This document shows, one piece after another, positions 1-8,592 of a stretch of DNA of 64,000 bases. Under the pieces are notes generated by a model. The model was not told the origin of the DNA, ran no database searches, and saw only the letters and a program-made list of their open reading frames with translations. Made by a program: the position numbers and the translations under genes. Positions within the stretch are counted from its first letter, which is position 1. Each line of letters begins with the position of its first letter. Source of the DNA: Halorubrum salinarum. GTDB lineage: Archaea; Halobacteriota; Halobacteria; Halobacteriales; Haloferacaceae. The stretch is from the NCBI RefSeq assembly GCF_013267195.1, contig NZ_CP053941.1, positions 2,046,001 to 2,110,000 on the forward strand, written 5' to 3'.

Positions 1-764
1 CTCCCGACCGACGCCGACAGCGACAGGCACCCGTCGGCGGCCAGCGACGCGGCCTCGACGAGTGAGAGCTGGAGCGCGCCCTCGACGTCGGCGGCGCGAC
101 CGGTGAGCGGGCGTCCGTAGAACCCGCGGTCGTACAGCCCCTCGGGGGCGTCCCAGACCACGACGCGGTCCGCGAGGAGGACGCCGCTCAGGCCCGTCGG
201 CGGCTCGTACCCGGTCGCGCCGTCGATCGCGCCCCCCTCCGCCGCGAAGTAGGTGATGTCCGACTCCTCGTCGACGACCGCGAGCGTGCGCCCCGCGAGC
301 CCGGCGGCCGCGACCGACTCGCGCTCGCCGACGACCTGGATCGGGTACTTCACGTTCCCCGTGTCCGGGGTCTCGCCGCGCTCGTAGGCGACGAAGTCGA
401 CCGCGTCGCTCGCCGCGTCGCGCCCGCCGGGCCACGGCTCGCGTGCGGGCGAGAGGTAGAAGCCGCGGTCGCGGAGGTCCGAGTAGACGAGGAACCGCAC
501 CGCGAAGCGGTCGGCCGCGGCGGCGCTCGCGACGAAGAAGCGCTCGAAGCCGACCGGGTCGGCGTCGGTCCCGGCGCTCCCGTCGCCGCCGAGTTCGATC
601 CCCGAGAGGTCGCCGCGGAACAGCAGGTGGGCGGCCTCGACCCGCGAGAGCGCGATCTCGTTGCCGTCGAGCGGTCGCCCGTACCCCCGGGCGTCGTAGA
701 AGCGCTGGCGGGCGTCCCCGCCGACGCGGACCGCGTCGCCCCGCAGGTGGCCGGTCGGTTGCAT
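1..764 (-). CDS. endA: tRNA-splicing endonuclease EndA, 5' part only
   Basis: This gene is cut by the window edge, so only about the first 254 residues are present. The product cleaves introns from precursor tRNA at bulge-helix-bulge sites. The N-terminal sequence (RQRFYDARGYGRPL, then LSRVEAAHLLFRGDL) matches the N-terminal repeat of archaeal EndA, and the pattern starts again later (YDRGFYGRPL, then LSLVEAASLAADG), as expected for the fused two-repeat haloarchaeal form. The catalytic Tyr/His/Lys region may lie partly outside the window. The ATG at 762-764 is used. The tRNA ligase RtcB and its activator archease lie about 17 kb away. The family call is firm; completeness cannot be judged. 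Confidence 0.9.
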   Translation of the reverse strand, partial: MQPTGHLRGDAVRVGGDARQRFYDARGYGRPLDGNEIALSRVEAAHLLFRGDLSGIELGGDGSAGTDADPVGFERFFVASAAAADRFAVRFLVYSDLRDRGFYLSPAREPWPGGRDAASDAVDFVAYERGETPDTGNVKYPIQVVGERESVAAAGLAGRTLAVVDEESDITYFAAEGGAIDGATGYEPPTGLSGVLLADRVVVWDAPEGLYDRGFYGRPLTGRAADVEGALQLSLVEAASLAADGCLSLSASVG

Positions 765-831
765 ACCCGTGGGGCCGGGCGGCCGAGGGAAGGGGGTTGC
801 GGTCGCGCCCGGCCGGCGCGCCGCGTCGCCC

Positions 832-1746
832 TCACGCGAGGTCGTCCAGTATCGCGTCGATCCGGCTCCGCAGTCGGTCGGCCTTCCGCGCGGTCTCCGC
901 CGGGCCGTTCTGGTCCTGAACGTACAGCGACTCGAAGTAGTACACCGTGTTCAACAGCGCGTATCGGGGCGCTCGCCGGTCGAATCCGGGCGGCAGCGAC
1001 CGGACCGACTCGTACCCCTCGCGAAACGCGGTCCGCGGCTCGCTTTCCCCCGGCCCGAACGCCGGGAGGACCGTCCGCCAGTAGTCGTACTCGCCGGGCG
1101 CGGCGATCGCGTGCTCGAAGTCTATCACGCACGCCACCTCCCCGTCGGCGACCGCGACGTGCTCGGGCGTGGCCCACCCGTGACAGCAGACCGGCTCGCC
1201 GGCGCCGGCGAACGCGTCGGGCCGCTCGGCGAGGTGGTCGAGCACCCGGTCGGCCGCGTCGCCGTGCCCGTACCGAGCGAGGACCGGGCGGCGCGCCTCG
1301 ACGTACTCGACCGCGGCGGCGCCCCACTCGTCGCGGCCGCGGACCGCGAACGCCTCGTCGGCCCGGAACGCGCCGTACGCGTCGACGAGCGGCGCCGTCT
1401 CCCCGTGGAGCGTCGCCAGCCCGCGGCCCGCGGCGCGCGCCCACGCCTCGTCCGCCTCGTGGTCCGCCTCGGCCGCGGGGGCGTCGGGGTGCCACGCCGC
1501 GACGTAGTAGCTGTCCCCGATACACAGCGGCTCGGGCACCGGGACGGAGGTACGGTCGGCGACGCCGGCCATCACCCGCCCCTCCCGCTCCGCGTTCCCG
1601 GTCGGGCCGGTGTTCCCCTTGTAGACGGCGCGGCGGCCGTCGACCGACACCTCGTACACCTCGTGCGGCGGCACGTCGTGGAGCCGGCGACGGACCTCGT
1701 GGCTGTCGAACGCCGCGTCGAGCCGTTCGGCGATTTCGCGTTTCAT
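832..1746 (-). CDS. Aminoglycoside phosphotransferase (APH) family kinase
   Basis: The product is a protein-kinase-like small-molecule phosphotransferase of the APH/choline-kinase fold, about 304 residues long and presumably cytoplasmic. A lysine-containing N-lobe strand (RAVYKGNTGPTGNAEREG) is followed by the catalytic loop CCHGWATPEHVAV, where the usual HGD is HGW, and by the metal-binding IDFEHA. The substrate cannot be read from the sequence; in haloarchaea such proteins are not necessarily antibiotic kinases. An upstream in-frame ATG would add 11 residues, but the ATG at 1746 (MKREIAERLD) begins the conserved part. The gene runs tail-away from the CDC48 gene and shares an intergenic region of about 170 bases with it. 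Confidence 0.75.
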   Translation of the reverse strand: MKREIAERLDAAFDSHEVRRRLHDVPPHEVYEVSVDGRRAVYKGNTGPTGNAEREGRVMAGVADRTSVPVPEPLCIGDSYYVAAWHPDAPAAEADHEADEAWARAAGRGLATLHGETAPLVDAYGAFRADEAFAVRGRDEWGAAAVEYVEARRPVLARYGHGDAADRVLDHLAERPDAFAGAGEPVCCHGWATPEHVAVADGEVACVIDFEHAIAAPGEYDYWRTVLPAFGPGESEPRTAFREGYESVRSLPPGFDRRAPRYALLNTVYYFESLYVQDQNGPAETARKADRLRSRIDAILDDLA

Positions 1747-1916
1747 CGGGGACACCCGTCGGTTCCGGAGCGCGCACAAACCGGTTTTGGTCCCGACTCG
1801 CTGCCCGGGTCGGCGCCGGCGCGAGAGGTTCGGCGACCGGCGGCTCCGAAGCGCGTTCGGACGGTCGCTCGCGGCGACCGGACAAGGATAAAGAGCCGCC
1901 GGCGAGAACGTGGCGT

Positions 1917-4148
1917 ATGAACGACACCGCAGGGCTCCGGCTCACGGTGCGTGCCGCCGAGAAGCGGGACGCGGGCCGGGGCATCGCCAGGCTCCCCGAG
2001 TCGGCCCGCAAGCGGCTCGCCCTCCTCAGCGGCGACACAGTCGAGGTGCGCGGCGAGCGCACCGCGGTCGCGAAGGTGTGGCCGGGCGGTCCCGACGCGC
2101 CAGACGGCTCCGTCCTCATCGACGCCGACACCCGCGCGAACGCCGGCGTGAAGGTCGGCGACACCGTGACGATCGCCCCCGTCGACGTGTCCGACGCCGA
2201 GCGCGCGACGCTGACCGCGCCCGGCCGCCTCGCGGAGGTGGACGTGAGCCGCGAGGTGGTCGAGCGGGCGCTCTCCCGGGAGCTCCGCGACCGCCCCGTC
2301 ACCGAGGGCGAGGCCGTCCACGTCGAGCGGCTCGGCGGCCTCCGCTTCGTGGTGGCGCGGACGGCGCCGGCGGGGACCGTCCGGATCACGGCGTCGACGG
2401 ACGTGTCGGTCGAGTACGCCGGCCACGGGGCGGGCGCGGCCGACAGCGCCGGCCCGTCGGCGGACGACCGGTCCGCGCCCGCCGCTGACTCGGGGGCTGA
2501 TCCCCCGGGAGCCGACGCCCGACCGAAGGGCGGCGACGCCCCGCCGGCCGAGCACACCGCGGGCGCGACCTACGAGGACATCGGCGGGCTCGACGAGGAG
2601 CTGGAGCTGGTCCGGGAGACGATCGAACTGCCGCTCTCCGAGCCGGAGGTGTTCACCCGGCTCGGCATCGACCCGCCGAAGGGCGTCCTCCTCCACGGGC
2701 CGCCGGGGACCGGGAAGACGCTCATCGCCCGCGCCGTCGCCAACGAGGTGGACGCGACGTTCATCACCGTCGACGGCCCGGAGATCATGTCGAAGTACAA
2801 GGGGGAGTCGGAGGAGCGGCTCCGCGAGGTGTTCGAGCGCGCCAGCGAGGACGCGCCGGCCATCGTCTTCTTCGACGAGATCGACTCGATCGCGGGCAAG
2901 CGCGACGACGGCGGCGACGTGGAGAACCGCGTCGTCGGCCAGCTGCTCTCGCTAATGGACGGGCTCGACGCCCGCGGCGACGTGATCGTCATCGGCGCGA
3001 CGAACCGCGTCGACACTATCGACCCCGCGCTCCGACGCGGCGGGCGGTTCGACCGCGAGATCGAGATCGGCGTCCCCGGCGAGTCCGGGCGCCGACAGAT
3101 CCTCGACGTCCACACGCGCCGGATGCCGCTGGCCGACGACGTGGACTTGGACCGGATCGCGGGCCGCACCCACGGGTTCGTCGGCGCCGACATCGAGGGG
3201 CTCGCACAGGAGGCGGCGATGACCGCGCTCCGGCGCGCCCGCGAGTCCGACTCCCGCGCGCTGAACGAGGTGACCGTCTCCAAGGCGGACTTCGAGGCCG
3301 CGCACGCGAACGTCGAGCCGAGCGCGATGCGAGAGTACGTCGCCGAGCAGCCGACGACCGACTTCGCCGACGTGGGCGGGCTCGACGACGCGAAGGCGGA
3401 GCTCGACCGCGCCGTGACGTGGCCGCTGTCGTACGGCCCGCTGTTCGACGCGGCGGGCGCGGACCCGCCGACCGGCGTCCTGCTGTACGGCCCGCCGGGG
3501 ACCGGGAAGACGCTGCTCGCGCGCGCCATCGCGGGCGAGAGCGGCGTCAACTTCATCCAGGTCGCGGGGCCGGAGCTGCTCGACCGGTACGTCGGCGAGT
3601 CGGAGAAGGCGGTCCGCGAGCTGTTCGACCGGGCGCGGCAGGCGGCCCCCGCGATCGTCTTCTTCGACGAGATCGACGCGGTCGCGACCGACCGCGACGC
3701 GGCCGGCGGCGACGGATCCGGCGTGAGCGAGCGCGTCGTCTCCCAGCTCCTGACCGAGCTCGACCGCGCCAGCGACAACCCGAACCTCGTCGTCCTCGCG
3801 GCGACGAACCGGCGGAACGCGCTCGACCCGGCCCTGCTCCGTCCCGGCCGACTGGAGACGCACGTCGAGGTGCCCGAGCCGGACCGCGAGGCCCGGCGCA
3901 AGATCCTGGAGGTTCACACCCGCGAGAAGCCGCTGACGGACGGGGTCGACTTGGAGCGCGTCGCCGACGAGACGGAGGGGTACTCCGGCGCGGAGATCGC
4001 CTCGCTGTCGCGGGCGGCCGCGATGCGCGCCATCGAGCGCGTCGCCGACGAGCACGGCGAGGCCGCCAACGACCACGCCGACGAGGTCGGGATCACCGGG
4101 GAGGACTTCGACGCGGCGCTCGAGTCCGTCCGCCCCGAGACCGCCTGA
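1917..4148 (+). CDS. CDC48/VAT-type AAA+ ATPase with two ATPase domains
   Basis: The product is a 743-residue hexameric AAA+ unfoldase of the CDC48/p97/VAT group, which extracts or unfolds proteins in the cytoplasm. An N-terminal VAT-N double-psi barrel region (about 1-167) is followed by an unusually long Ala/Asp/Pro-rich linker (about 168-216). D1 has Walker A GPPGTGKT near 261 and Walker B IVFFDEID near 316. D2 has Walker A near 525 and IVFFDEIDAV near 580. The frame is open far upstream, but the ATG at 1917 begins the recognisable VAT-N domain; the upstream extension is an artefact of high GC. Haloarchaea carry several CDC48 paralogues, and this one looks like a non-canonical member because of the linker. 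Confidence 0.9.
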   Translation: MNDTAGLRLTVRAAEKRDAGRGIARLPESARKRLALLSGDTVEVRGERTAVAKVWPGGPDAPDGSVLIDADTRANAGVKVGDTVTIAPVDVSDAERATLTAPGRLAEVDVSREVVERALSRELRDRPVTEGEAVHVERLGGLRFVVARTAPAGTVRITASTDVSVEYAGHGAGAADSAGPSADDRSAPAADSGADPPGADARPKGGDAPPAEHTAGATYEDIGGLDEELELVRETIELPLSEPEVFTRLGIDPPKGVLLHGPPGTGKTLIARAVANEVDATFITVDGPEIMSKYKGESEERLREVFERASEDAPAIVFFDEIDSIAGKRDDGGDVENRVVGQLLSLMDGLDARGDVIVIGATNRVDTIDPALRRGGRFDREIEIGVPGESGRRQILDVHTRRMPLADDVDLDRIAGRTHGFVGADIEGLAQEAAMTALRRARESDSRALNEVTVSKADFEAAHANVEPSAMREYVAEQPTTDFADVGGLDDAKAELDRAVTWPLSYGPLFDAAGADPPTGVLLYGPPGTGKTLLARAIAGESGVNFIQVAGPELLDRYVGESEKAVRELFDRARQAAPAIVFFDEIDAVATDRDAAGGDGSGVSERVVSQLLTELDRASDNPNLVVLAATNRRNALDPALLRPGRLETHVEVPEPDREARRKILEVHTREKPLTDGVDLERVADETEGYSGAEIASLSRAAAMRAIERVADEHGEAANDHADEVGITGEDFDAALESVRPETA

Positions 4149-4190
4149 GGCGGGCGAACGGCCGGTCCGTCGCCCGGGACCGCGGCCCGA

Positions 4191-4706
4191 TCAGTCGTCC
4201 TCGTTCGCCTCGGCGGTCGCGTCCGCCTCCCCCTCCGCCTCCTCGGACGCTCCGTGCCCGTGCCCGCCGTGGGCGTGGGCGTCGCCGAGCGCGCCGGCGC
4301 CGAACTCGTCGACCGGCGTGACGCTGTAATCGACCGTGAGCGTGTCCTTCGTCGCGCGGACCTTCCCGACGAACGCCGATATCTCCTCTAAGCCCCCCTC
4401 CAGCACGAACAGCTCCATACAGTACTGCGAGCCGACGTGGCTGTGGAAGTTCGAGGCGACGATCCCCTCGTCCTCGTGTCGCAGCCGCATCATCCGCTCC
4501 TCGACGCTCGTCGTCTCGTAGTTGAACAGGACGGTCACAACGGCCATCAGGGCCCGGTCCTCCAGCTTGGCGTCCTCGAACTCGCCGAGGAGGTTCCGCG
4601 AGGCCTCGCGGACGACCTCGCTACGCCCGGTGTAGCCGTGCTCGTCCGCGAACCGGTCGATCCGTTCGAGTAACTCCTCCGGCATGGACACGCTGACGAC
4701 TGTCAT
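4191..4706 (-). CDS. nikR: NikR/CopG-type nickel-responsive regulator
   Basis: The product is a ribbon-helix-helix DNA-binding protein with a C-terminal NikR-type ACT-like metal-sensing domain. The first 45 residues ([21 protein letters not shown], then GRSEVVREA) form the RHH domain. The segment [16 protein letters not shown] carries the His, His and Cys residues that form the NikR high-affinity nickel site. The last 35 residues are unusual: a His/Gly run (HAHGGHGHG) followed by an acidic tail, which may add metal-binding capacity. Family members run to about 135-150 residues, so at 171 this one is extended. A nine-base direct repeat lies in its promoter. No nickel transporter is adjacent. 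Confidence 0.85.
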   Translation of the reverse strand: MTVVSVSMPEELLERIDRFADEHGYTGRSEVVREASRNLLGEFEDAKLEDRALMAVVTVLFNYETTSVEERMMRLRHEDEGIVASNFHSHVGSQYCMELFVLEGGLEEISAFVGKVRATKDTLTVDYSVTPVDEFGAGALGDAHAHGGHGHGASEEAEGEADATAEANEDD

Positions 4707-4707
4707 A

Positions 4708-4738
4708 TGTTAATCCACGCCGACGAAGTTGTTAATCC
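4708..4738 (-). promoter_or_regulatory. nikR promoter with 9-base direct repeat
   Basis: TGTTAATCC occurs at 4708-4716 and again at 4730-4738, 22 bases apart, or about two helical turns. Read on the gene strand, the distal copy (GGATTAACA) sits 24-32 bases before the start codon, where a TATA box belongs. The proximal copy lies just before the start codon, around the expected transcript start. This suits an autoregulatory site, but the repeat is direct whereas known NikR operators are palindromic, so the role is inferred. Confidence 0.45.
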
Positions 4739-4785
4739 TTGAGGTCCGGGCCCCGTCGCGGTCCGGGCCCCCGCCCGCCGCCCCG

Positions 4786-5091
4786 CTACGCTCCGTCGTC
4801 GCCGGCGGCCTCGCCGCCCTCGATCCGCTCGCCGAGCCAGTCGTAGTGGTCGAGCAGCGCGGCCTCGCCCGCGTCGGTGAGCGCGTACACGTCGGCGATC
4901 CCCTCGGTCCGCCGGTCGAGGTACCCTGCCTCGACGAGCGCCGAGAGGGTGCCGTAGAACGACCCGGGATCGATCCGCTCGTCGTAGTGGGATTCGAGCC
5001 GGCTCTTCGCCGACTGCGCGCGCAGCTCGCCGTGGTCGTACAGGAGCGCGCAGAGGTCGCGGCGCCGGCCGCTGTGGAACCACTTCGTCAT
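4786..5091 (-). CDS. PadR-family transcriptional regulator
   Basis: This 101-residue protein matches the PadR winged-helix family, dimeric repressors usually responding to small molecules. The recognisable parts are RDLCALLYDHGELRAQSAKS (first helices), IDPGSFYGTLSALVEAGYLD (recognition helix; the Gly/Ser-Phe-Tyr-Gly pattern is typical) and the wing with YALTDAGEAALLDHYDW. There is no long C-terminal helical domain, so it belongs to the short PadR type. A clear TATA box (ATTTAT on the gene strand, 5117-5122) lies 28 bases before the ATG. The target is unknown. Confidence 0.85.
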   Translation of the reverse strand: MTKWFHSGRRRDLCALLYDHGELRAQSAKSRLESHYDERIDPGSFYGTLSALVEAGYLDRRTEGIADVYALTDAGEAALLDHYDWLGERIEGGEAAGDDGA

Positions 5092-5116
5092 GGTCGGCGC
5101 CTCGCCCCGCGGGGGG

Positions 5117-5122
5117 ATAAAT
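5117..5122 (-). promoter_or_regulatory. TATA box of the PadR-like gene
   Basis: ATTTAT on the minus strand is centred about 28 bases before the start codon at 5091, as expected for a leaderless haloarchaeal transcript. Confidence 0.5.
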
Positions 5123-5125
5123 CGC

Positions 5126-5845
5126 TCACGACGCGTCGGCCGGTCCGCCGGCGCCGAGCGGTTCGTCGCCGCTCCGGCCGGCGTCGATCCGGCCCTCGGC
5201 GCCGACCAGTTCGTCGAGGCGGCGCACGCGCCGGTCGCCGAGGACGCAGCGGCCGCGCTCCTCGTGGCCGACGCGCTCGACGTGGACCGCGTCGAGGCCG
5301 GCGTTCCAGGCGGCCGCCACGTCGCTCTCGCCGTCGCCGACGTAGTAGCCGCGGTGGCGGGCGGGGTCGACGCCGAGCTCGCGCATCGCGGCCTCTATCG
5401 GGTCCGGCGCCGGTTTCCAGCCGGTCTCGTCGGTACAACAGACCACCGCGTCGAAGCGGCCGCCGAGGTCGAGGCGATCGAGGACCGGCTCGGCGAGGAA
5501 CTCCTGGCAGTGGGTGACGAGGCCGGTCGGCCCGCCGACCTCGCCGACGCGGTCGAGCAGGCGCGCGGCGTCGTCGTGGAGGTACGTCGCCTCCGCGCGG
5601 GCCACCGGGTCCTCCACGGCGTGGAACGCGGGCCAGAACGCGTCGGGGTCGACCCCCATCCCGCGGAGGGTCTCGGCGCGGGAGCCGCCGAGCCCGTGCC
5701 AGAGGACCCGCGCCTCGCGGTCCGAGAACTCGCGGCCGAGCCGGTCGCCGACGCGGTCGAACACCGTCCGGGTGTACTCCCACTCGGCGTCGACGAGCGT
5801 CCCGTCGAGGTCGAAGAGGTGGAAATCGTAGTCGGCGGGGGTCAC
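5126..5845 (-). CDS. HAD-superfamily hydrolase (phosphatase-like)
   Basis: The product is a 239-residue haloacid-dehalogenase-fold hydrolase. Motif I is FHLFDLDGTLVD with the nucleophilic Asp near residue 11. Motif II is GLVTHC. Motif III and IV regions are visible as GWKPAPDPIEAAM (conserved Lys) and YYVGDGESDVAAAWNAG (acidic metal ligands). The layout with a helical cap between motifs I and II resembles phosphoglycolate phosphatase/Gph-like enzymes. The start is GTG at 5845; no ATG lies in the right place. The substrate is not determinable here. Confidence 0.85.
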   Translation of the reverse strand: MTPADYDFHLFDLDGTLVDAEWEYTRTVFDRVGDRLGREFSDREARVLWHGLGGSRAETLRGMGVDPDAFWPAFHAVEDPVARAEATYLHDDAARLLDRVGEVGGPTGLVTHCQEFLAEPVLDRLDLGGRFDAVVCCTDETGWKPAPDPIEAAMRELGVDPARHRGYYVGDGESDVAAAWNAGLDAVHVERVGHEERGRCVLGDRRVRRLDELVGAEGRIDAGRSGDEPLGAGGPADAS

Positions 5846-5923
5846 GGATCGCTCCGTACGACGGCGGCGGGCAAGTGCGTTGTGGCTTCGTCCCGCGGCG
5901 CCGTTCCGTCCCGAGCCCGACGT

Positions 5924-6307
5924 TCACTCCCGCACGTGAACCGACGAGCCGAGGTACTTGTGAAGCGCCTCGTCCACCGAGTCGGCGTTGAACCGGCCGA
6001 GGTCGTCGGCGATCGCCTCCTTCAGCGCGCCGAGGTACGCCTCGTCGGCGCGCAGCTCCCGGAAGTCGGCGGCGACGACCGCGGCGCCGGGCGCGTTCGC
6101 GAGCCCCAGCCGCTCTTCCGCCAGCCGCCGGAACGACGGCTCGTCGCCGACCTCGCCGCGCCACAGGCGGTCGCGGAAGAACAGCCAGCCGTCGGTTCCG
6201 GGCTCGCTCGCGGGGAGCTCCATCGTCGTCTCGAAGCGGTCGGGGTCGACGGCGGCGGCCGGCGGGTCGAGGCGGACGGCGACGCGGACGACGTAGGCGG
6301 CCTCCAT
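5924..6307 (-). CDS. LWR-salt family protein
   Basis: This 127-residue acidic protein carries the segment FFRDRLWRGE that names the LWR-salt family, conserved proteins of halophilic archaea with no assigned function. The ATG at 6307 is preferred to upstream starts because a TATA element lies 28 bases before it, and because the next upstream ATG (6334) would fall inside that element. It is transcribed divergently from uppS through a very short shared promoter region. No signal peptide or membrane segment is visible. Confidence 0.8.
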   Translation of the reverse strand: MEAAYVVRVAVRLDPPAAAVDPDRFETTMELPASEPGTDGWLFFRDRLWRGEVGDEPSFRRLAEERLGLANAPGAAVVAADFRELRADEAYLGALKEAIADDLGRFNADSVDEALHKYLGSSVHVRE

Positions 6308-6332
6308 GGGTCGCTCCTCGCCCGATCGATCC

Positions 6333-6345
6333 ATAAAGGTATACC
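6333..6345. promoter_or_regulatory. Overlapping divergent TATA boxes for LWR-salt gene and uppS
   Basis: The sequence ATAAAGGTATACC serves both directions. CCTTTAT on the minus strand is about 28 bases before the ATG at 6307, and GTATAC on the plus strand is about 27 bases before the ATG at 6369. The two start codons are only 61 bases apart, so initiation in one direction should interfere with the other. Confidence 0.55.
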
Positions 6346-6368
6346 GCTCGGGGGCGTGGCCTCGGACC

Positions 6369-7364
6369 ATGTGGCAGCGACTCCGCGGCCTCGCCGGGCG
6401 CGCGTACCGGCGACACCTCCGCCGCGAGATCGACGACGTCCCCGCCCACGTCGCCGTCATCCAGGACGGGAACCGGCGGTACGCCCGCGAGCGCGGCGAC
6501 GACGCCCCCGACGGGCACCGCGCCGGCGCGGACACCACCGAGCGCGTCCTCGACTGGTGCGCCGACCTCGGCGTCTCGGAGCTGACCCTCTACGCCTTCT
6601 CGACGGAGAACTTCGAGCGCCCCGACGAGGAGTTAGAGCCCCTCTTCGACCTGTTGGAACACAAGCTGCGCGAGTTCGCCGACGCCGACCGCGTCCACGA
6701 GCAGGGCGTCCGCGTCCGGGCCATCGGCGACGTGCCCCGCCTCCCGCCGCGGGTCCGCGACGCGGTCGAGTACGCGGAGCGGCGCACCGCCGGCAACGAC
6801 CGCTTCACGCTCAACGTCGCGCTCGCGTACGGCGGCCGGACCGAGCTGCTCGACGCCGCGCGCGCCATCGCCCGCGACGTCGACGCCGGCGAGATGGCCC
6901 CCGAGGACGTCGACGTGGAGACCGTCGAGGAGCGGCTGTACGACCGGCCGATCCGCGACGTGGACCTGATCGTCCGCACCGGCGGCGACGAGCGCACGTC
7001 GAACTTCCTCCCGTGGCACGCGAACGGGAACGAGGCGGCCGTCTACTTCTGTGCGCCCTACTGGCCGGAGTTCTCCGAGGCCGACTTCCTGCGCGCGATC
7101 CGCACCTACGAGTCGCGCGAGGAGTCGTGGCAGCGCGCCCGGGCGGAGCGGGCCGCCGCGCTGGTGCGCGCGCTCGCAGAGGTCGAGTTCGCGGAGGCGC
7201 GCGCCGCCGCCGCCCGGCTCCGAGAGCGCGTCCCCCGACTCGACGGGAGCGACCTCTCTGACGACGCCCTCGGCATCGCGGAGGGCGAGGCGGTCGGGTC
7301 GGCCGACAGCGAGTCGGTCGGCCGGACCGACGGCGACGCGCGCGACGCGTCGGGAGCCGACTAA
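6369..7364 (+). CDS. uppS: cis-Prenyltransferase (undecaprenyl diphosphate synthase family)
   Basis: The enzyme condenses isopentenyl diphosphate in cis to make the polyprenyl phosphate carrier for glycan assembly at the membrane. The signature HVAVIQDGNRRYA carries the catalytic Asp near residue 33 (other members read IIMDGNGRWA). Further conserved blocks are LTLYAFSTENF, FTLNVALAYGGR and DLIVRTGGDERTSNFLPW. The protein is 331 residues long, with an acidic C-terminal extension of about 60 residues beyond the usual fold. An upstream in-frame start was rejected because the TATA box places initiation at 6369. The last four bases overlap the convergent DUF2891 gene. Confidence 0.92.
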   Translation: MWQRLRGLAGRAYRRHLRREIDDVPAHVAVIQDGNRRYARERGDDAPDGHRAGADTTERVLDWCADLGVSELTLYAFSTENFERPDEELEPLFDLLEHKLREFADADRVHEQGVRVRAIGDVPRLPPRVRDAVEYAERRTAGNDRFTLNVALAYGGRTELLDAARAIARDVDAGEMAPEDVDVETVEERLYDRPIRDVDLIVRTGGDERTSNFLPWHANGNEAAVYFCAPYWPEFSEADFLRAIRTYESREESWQRARAERAAALVRALAEVEFAEARAAAARLRERVPRLDGSDLSDDALGIAEGEAVGSADSESVGRTDGDARDASGAD

Positions 7365-8461
7365 GCGGCGCCGGGCGCGATCCCGGCCTCGTTCCGCGTC
7401 AGCAGGTACAGCGCGAACGACGAGAGCCAGTGCGACCCCGCGTAGTCGTCGGTGAGCACGTCCGCGGCCCCCGCCTCGGCGTGGCGGCGCGCCGCGGCGT
7501 CGAGGGGCTCTCGGAGCCGGGCCGCCACGGGGCCGGTCCGCTCCGCCAGCGCGTCGCTCAGCCCGGCGAGACACCACGCGCGGGAGACGTTGAGCCCGAT
7601 CAGGTGCATCGCGGCGCCGTCGCCCTCGTCCGGCTCGACGTCGACGGGCGCGAGCAGCGCGTCGTGCGGGGGCGCGCTGAGATCGGGCAGGAATCCGCCG
7701 AGCCACGTCGCGAACGGGTCGGGGTCGAGGACGCGGCGCATGAGGTCCGCCTCGACGAGCGCCGGCGAGAGGAAGTCCCAGCCGACCGGCTCCGCGCCGA
7801 CGACCGCGGCGGTGTCGTCGGCGTACAGCCGCCGCGCCGTCGCCTCGGCCTCGCGTTCGAGGGCGGCGTCGCCGACGACCCGCGCGTAGTCGAGGACGCC
7901 GGCGAGCGCGAACGCGGTGTTGCCGTGGGTCCCGACGCGCTGCGGGCGGTCGACCCCGAGGAACGACTCGCGGGTTCCGCGGCGGATCCGGTCTTCGAGC
8001 GGGCGGAGCGTCTCGCGCCACGCGTCGGCGCGCGGGTCGTCCCAGAGGTCGAACTCGGCGGCGAGGCGCAGCAGCCACGACCAGCCGTACGGCTCCTCGA
8101 AGCCGGGGTTCTCGTCGAGGTAGTCGACCTCCCGGGCGACGTTCTCGGGCGTCAATCGCTCGTCGACGCCGGCCGCGATCTCGGTCTCGTTCGGGTGGTC
8201 GGGGGCGAGCCGCAGCGCGCGGACGAGCGCCCAGTGGCTGTGGACGGCGGAGTGCCAGTCGAAGCAGCCGTAGAAGACGGGGTGGGCCTCCGAGGGCCGC
8301 GGGGGCGCGTCCGGCCCCTCCACGGTCCCTTGGTAGTGCGGGTACTCGGTCTCGACACCGTCGAGCGGGTGCGCGGCCAGCGCGGTCGCGACGGCGTCGT
8401 CGAGCGCGTCCGCCCGCCCGGCCCGGAGCGCGTCCGGCGACAGCTCCTCGAAGGCGTTCAT
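7361..8461 (-). CDS. DUF2891 family protein
   Basis: This 366-residue protein matches the DUF2891 family, predicted alpha-helical proteins of unknown function found in bacteria and haloarchaea. Conserved blocks include HPVFYGCFDWHSAVHSHWAL (invariant His and Trp residues), EPYGWSWLLRL, GTHGNTAFAL and a C-terminal GSHWLSSFALYLLT. The repeated helical pairs recall (alpha/alpha)6 barrels such as glycosidases and epimerases, but that is only a resemblance. It is convergent with uppS, with a 4-base overlap. No secretion signal is visible. Confidence 0.8.
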   Translation of the reverse strand: MNAFEELSPDALRAGRADALDDAVATALAAHPLDGVETEYPHYQGTVEGPDAPPRPSEAHPVFYGCFDWHSAVHSHWALVRALRLAPDHPNETEIAAGVDERLTPENVAREVDYLDENPGFEEPYGWSWLLRLAAEFDLWDDPRADAWRETLRPLEDRIRRGTRESFLGVDRPQRVGTHGNTAFALAGVLDYARVVGDAALEREAEATARRLYADDTAAVVGAEPVGWDFLSPALVEADLMRRVLDPDPFATWLGGFLPDLSAPPHDALLAPVDVEPDEGDGAAMHLIGLNVSRAWCLAGLSDALAERTGPVAARLREPLDAAARRHAEAGAADVLTDDYAGSHWLSSFALYLLTRNEAGIAPGAA

Positions 8462-8592
8462 GGCGGCGGGTCGGCGGCGCGCCTGTTCAATCGGTCGGTC
8501 CCGTGCGGCGCGGCGGCGCGGGCGCCCGGTCGGCCCGCCCTCTCCGGTCGGACCGCGTCACCTTGTCGGACCGCGTCACCTCGCCGGCCCGC

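Noticed and set aside
627-1916. Open frame extending the CDC48 protein upstream by 430 residues
   Set aside because: It runs antisense through the kinase gene, is Arg/Pro-rich and lacks domain similarity. The VAT-N domain begins at 1917.
350-2557. Long minus-strand frame across the endA, kinase and CDC48 regions
   Set aside because: It overlaps well-supported genes in other frames and has Arg/Ser-rich composition typical of high-GC shadow frames.
5924-6538. Longer version of the LWR-salt protein
   Set aside because: The extra N-terminus passes through the TATA boxes and the beginning of uppS and has no family similarity.
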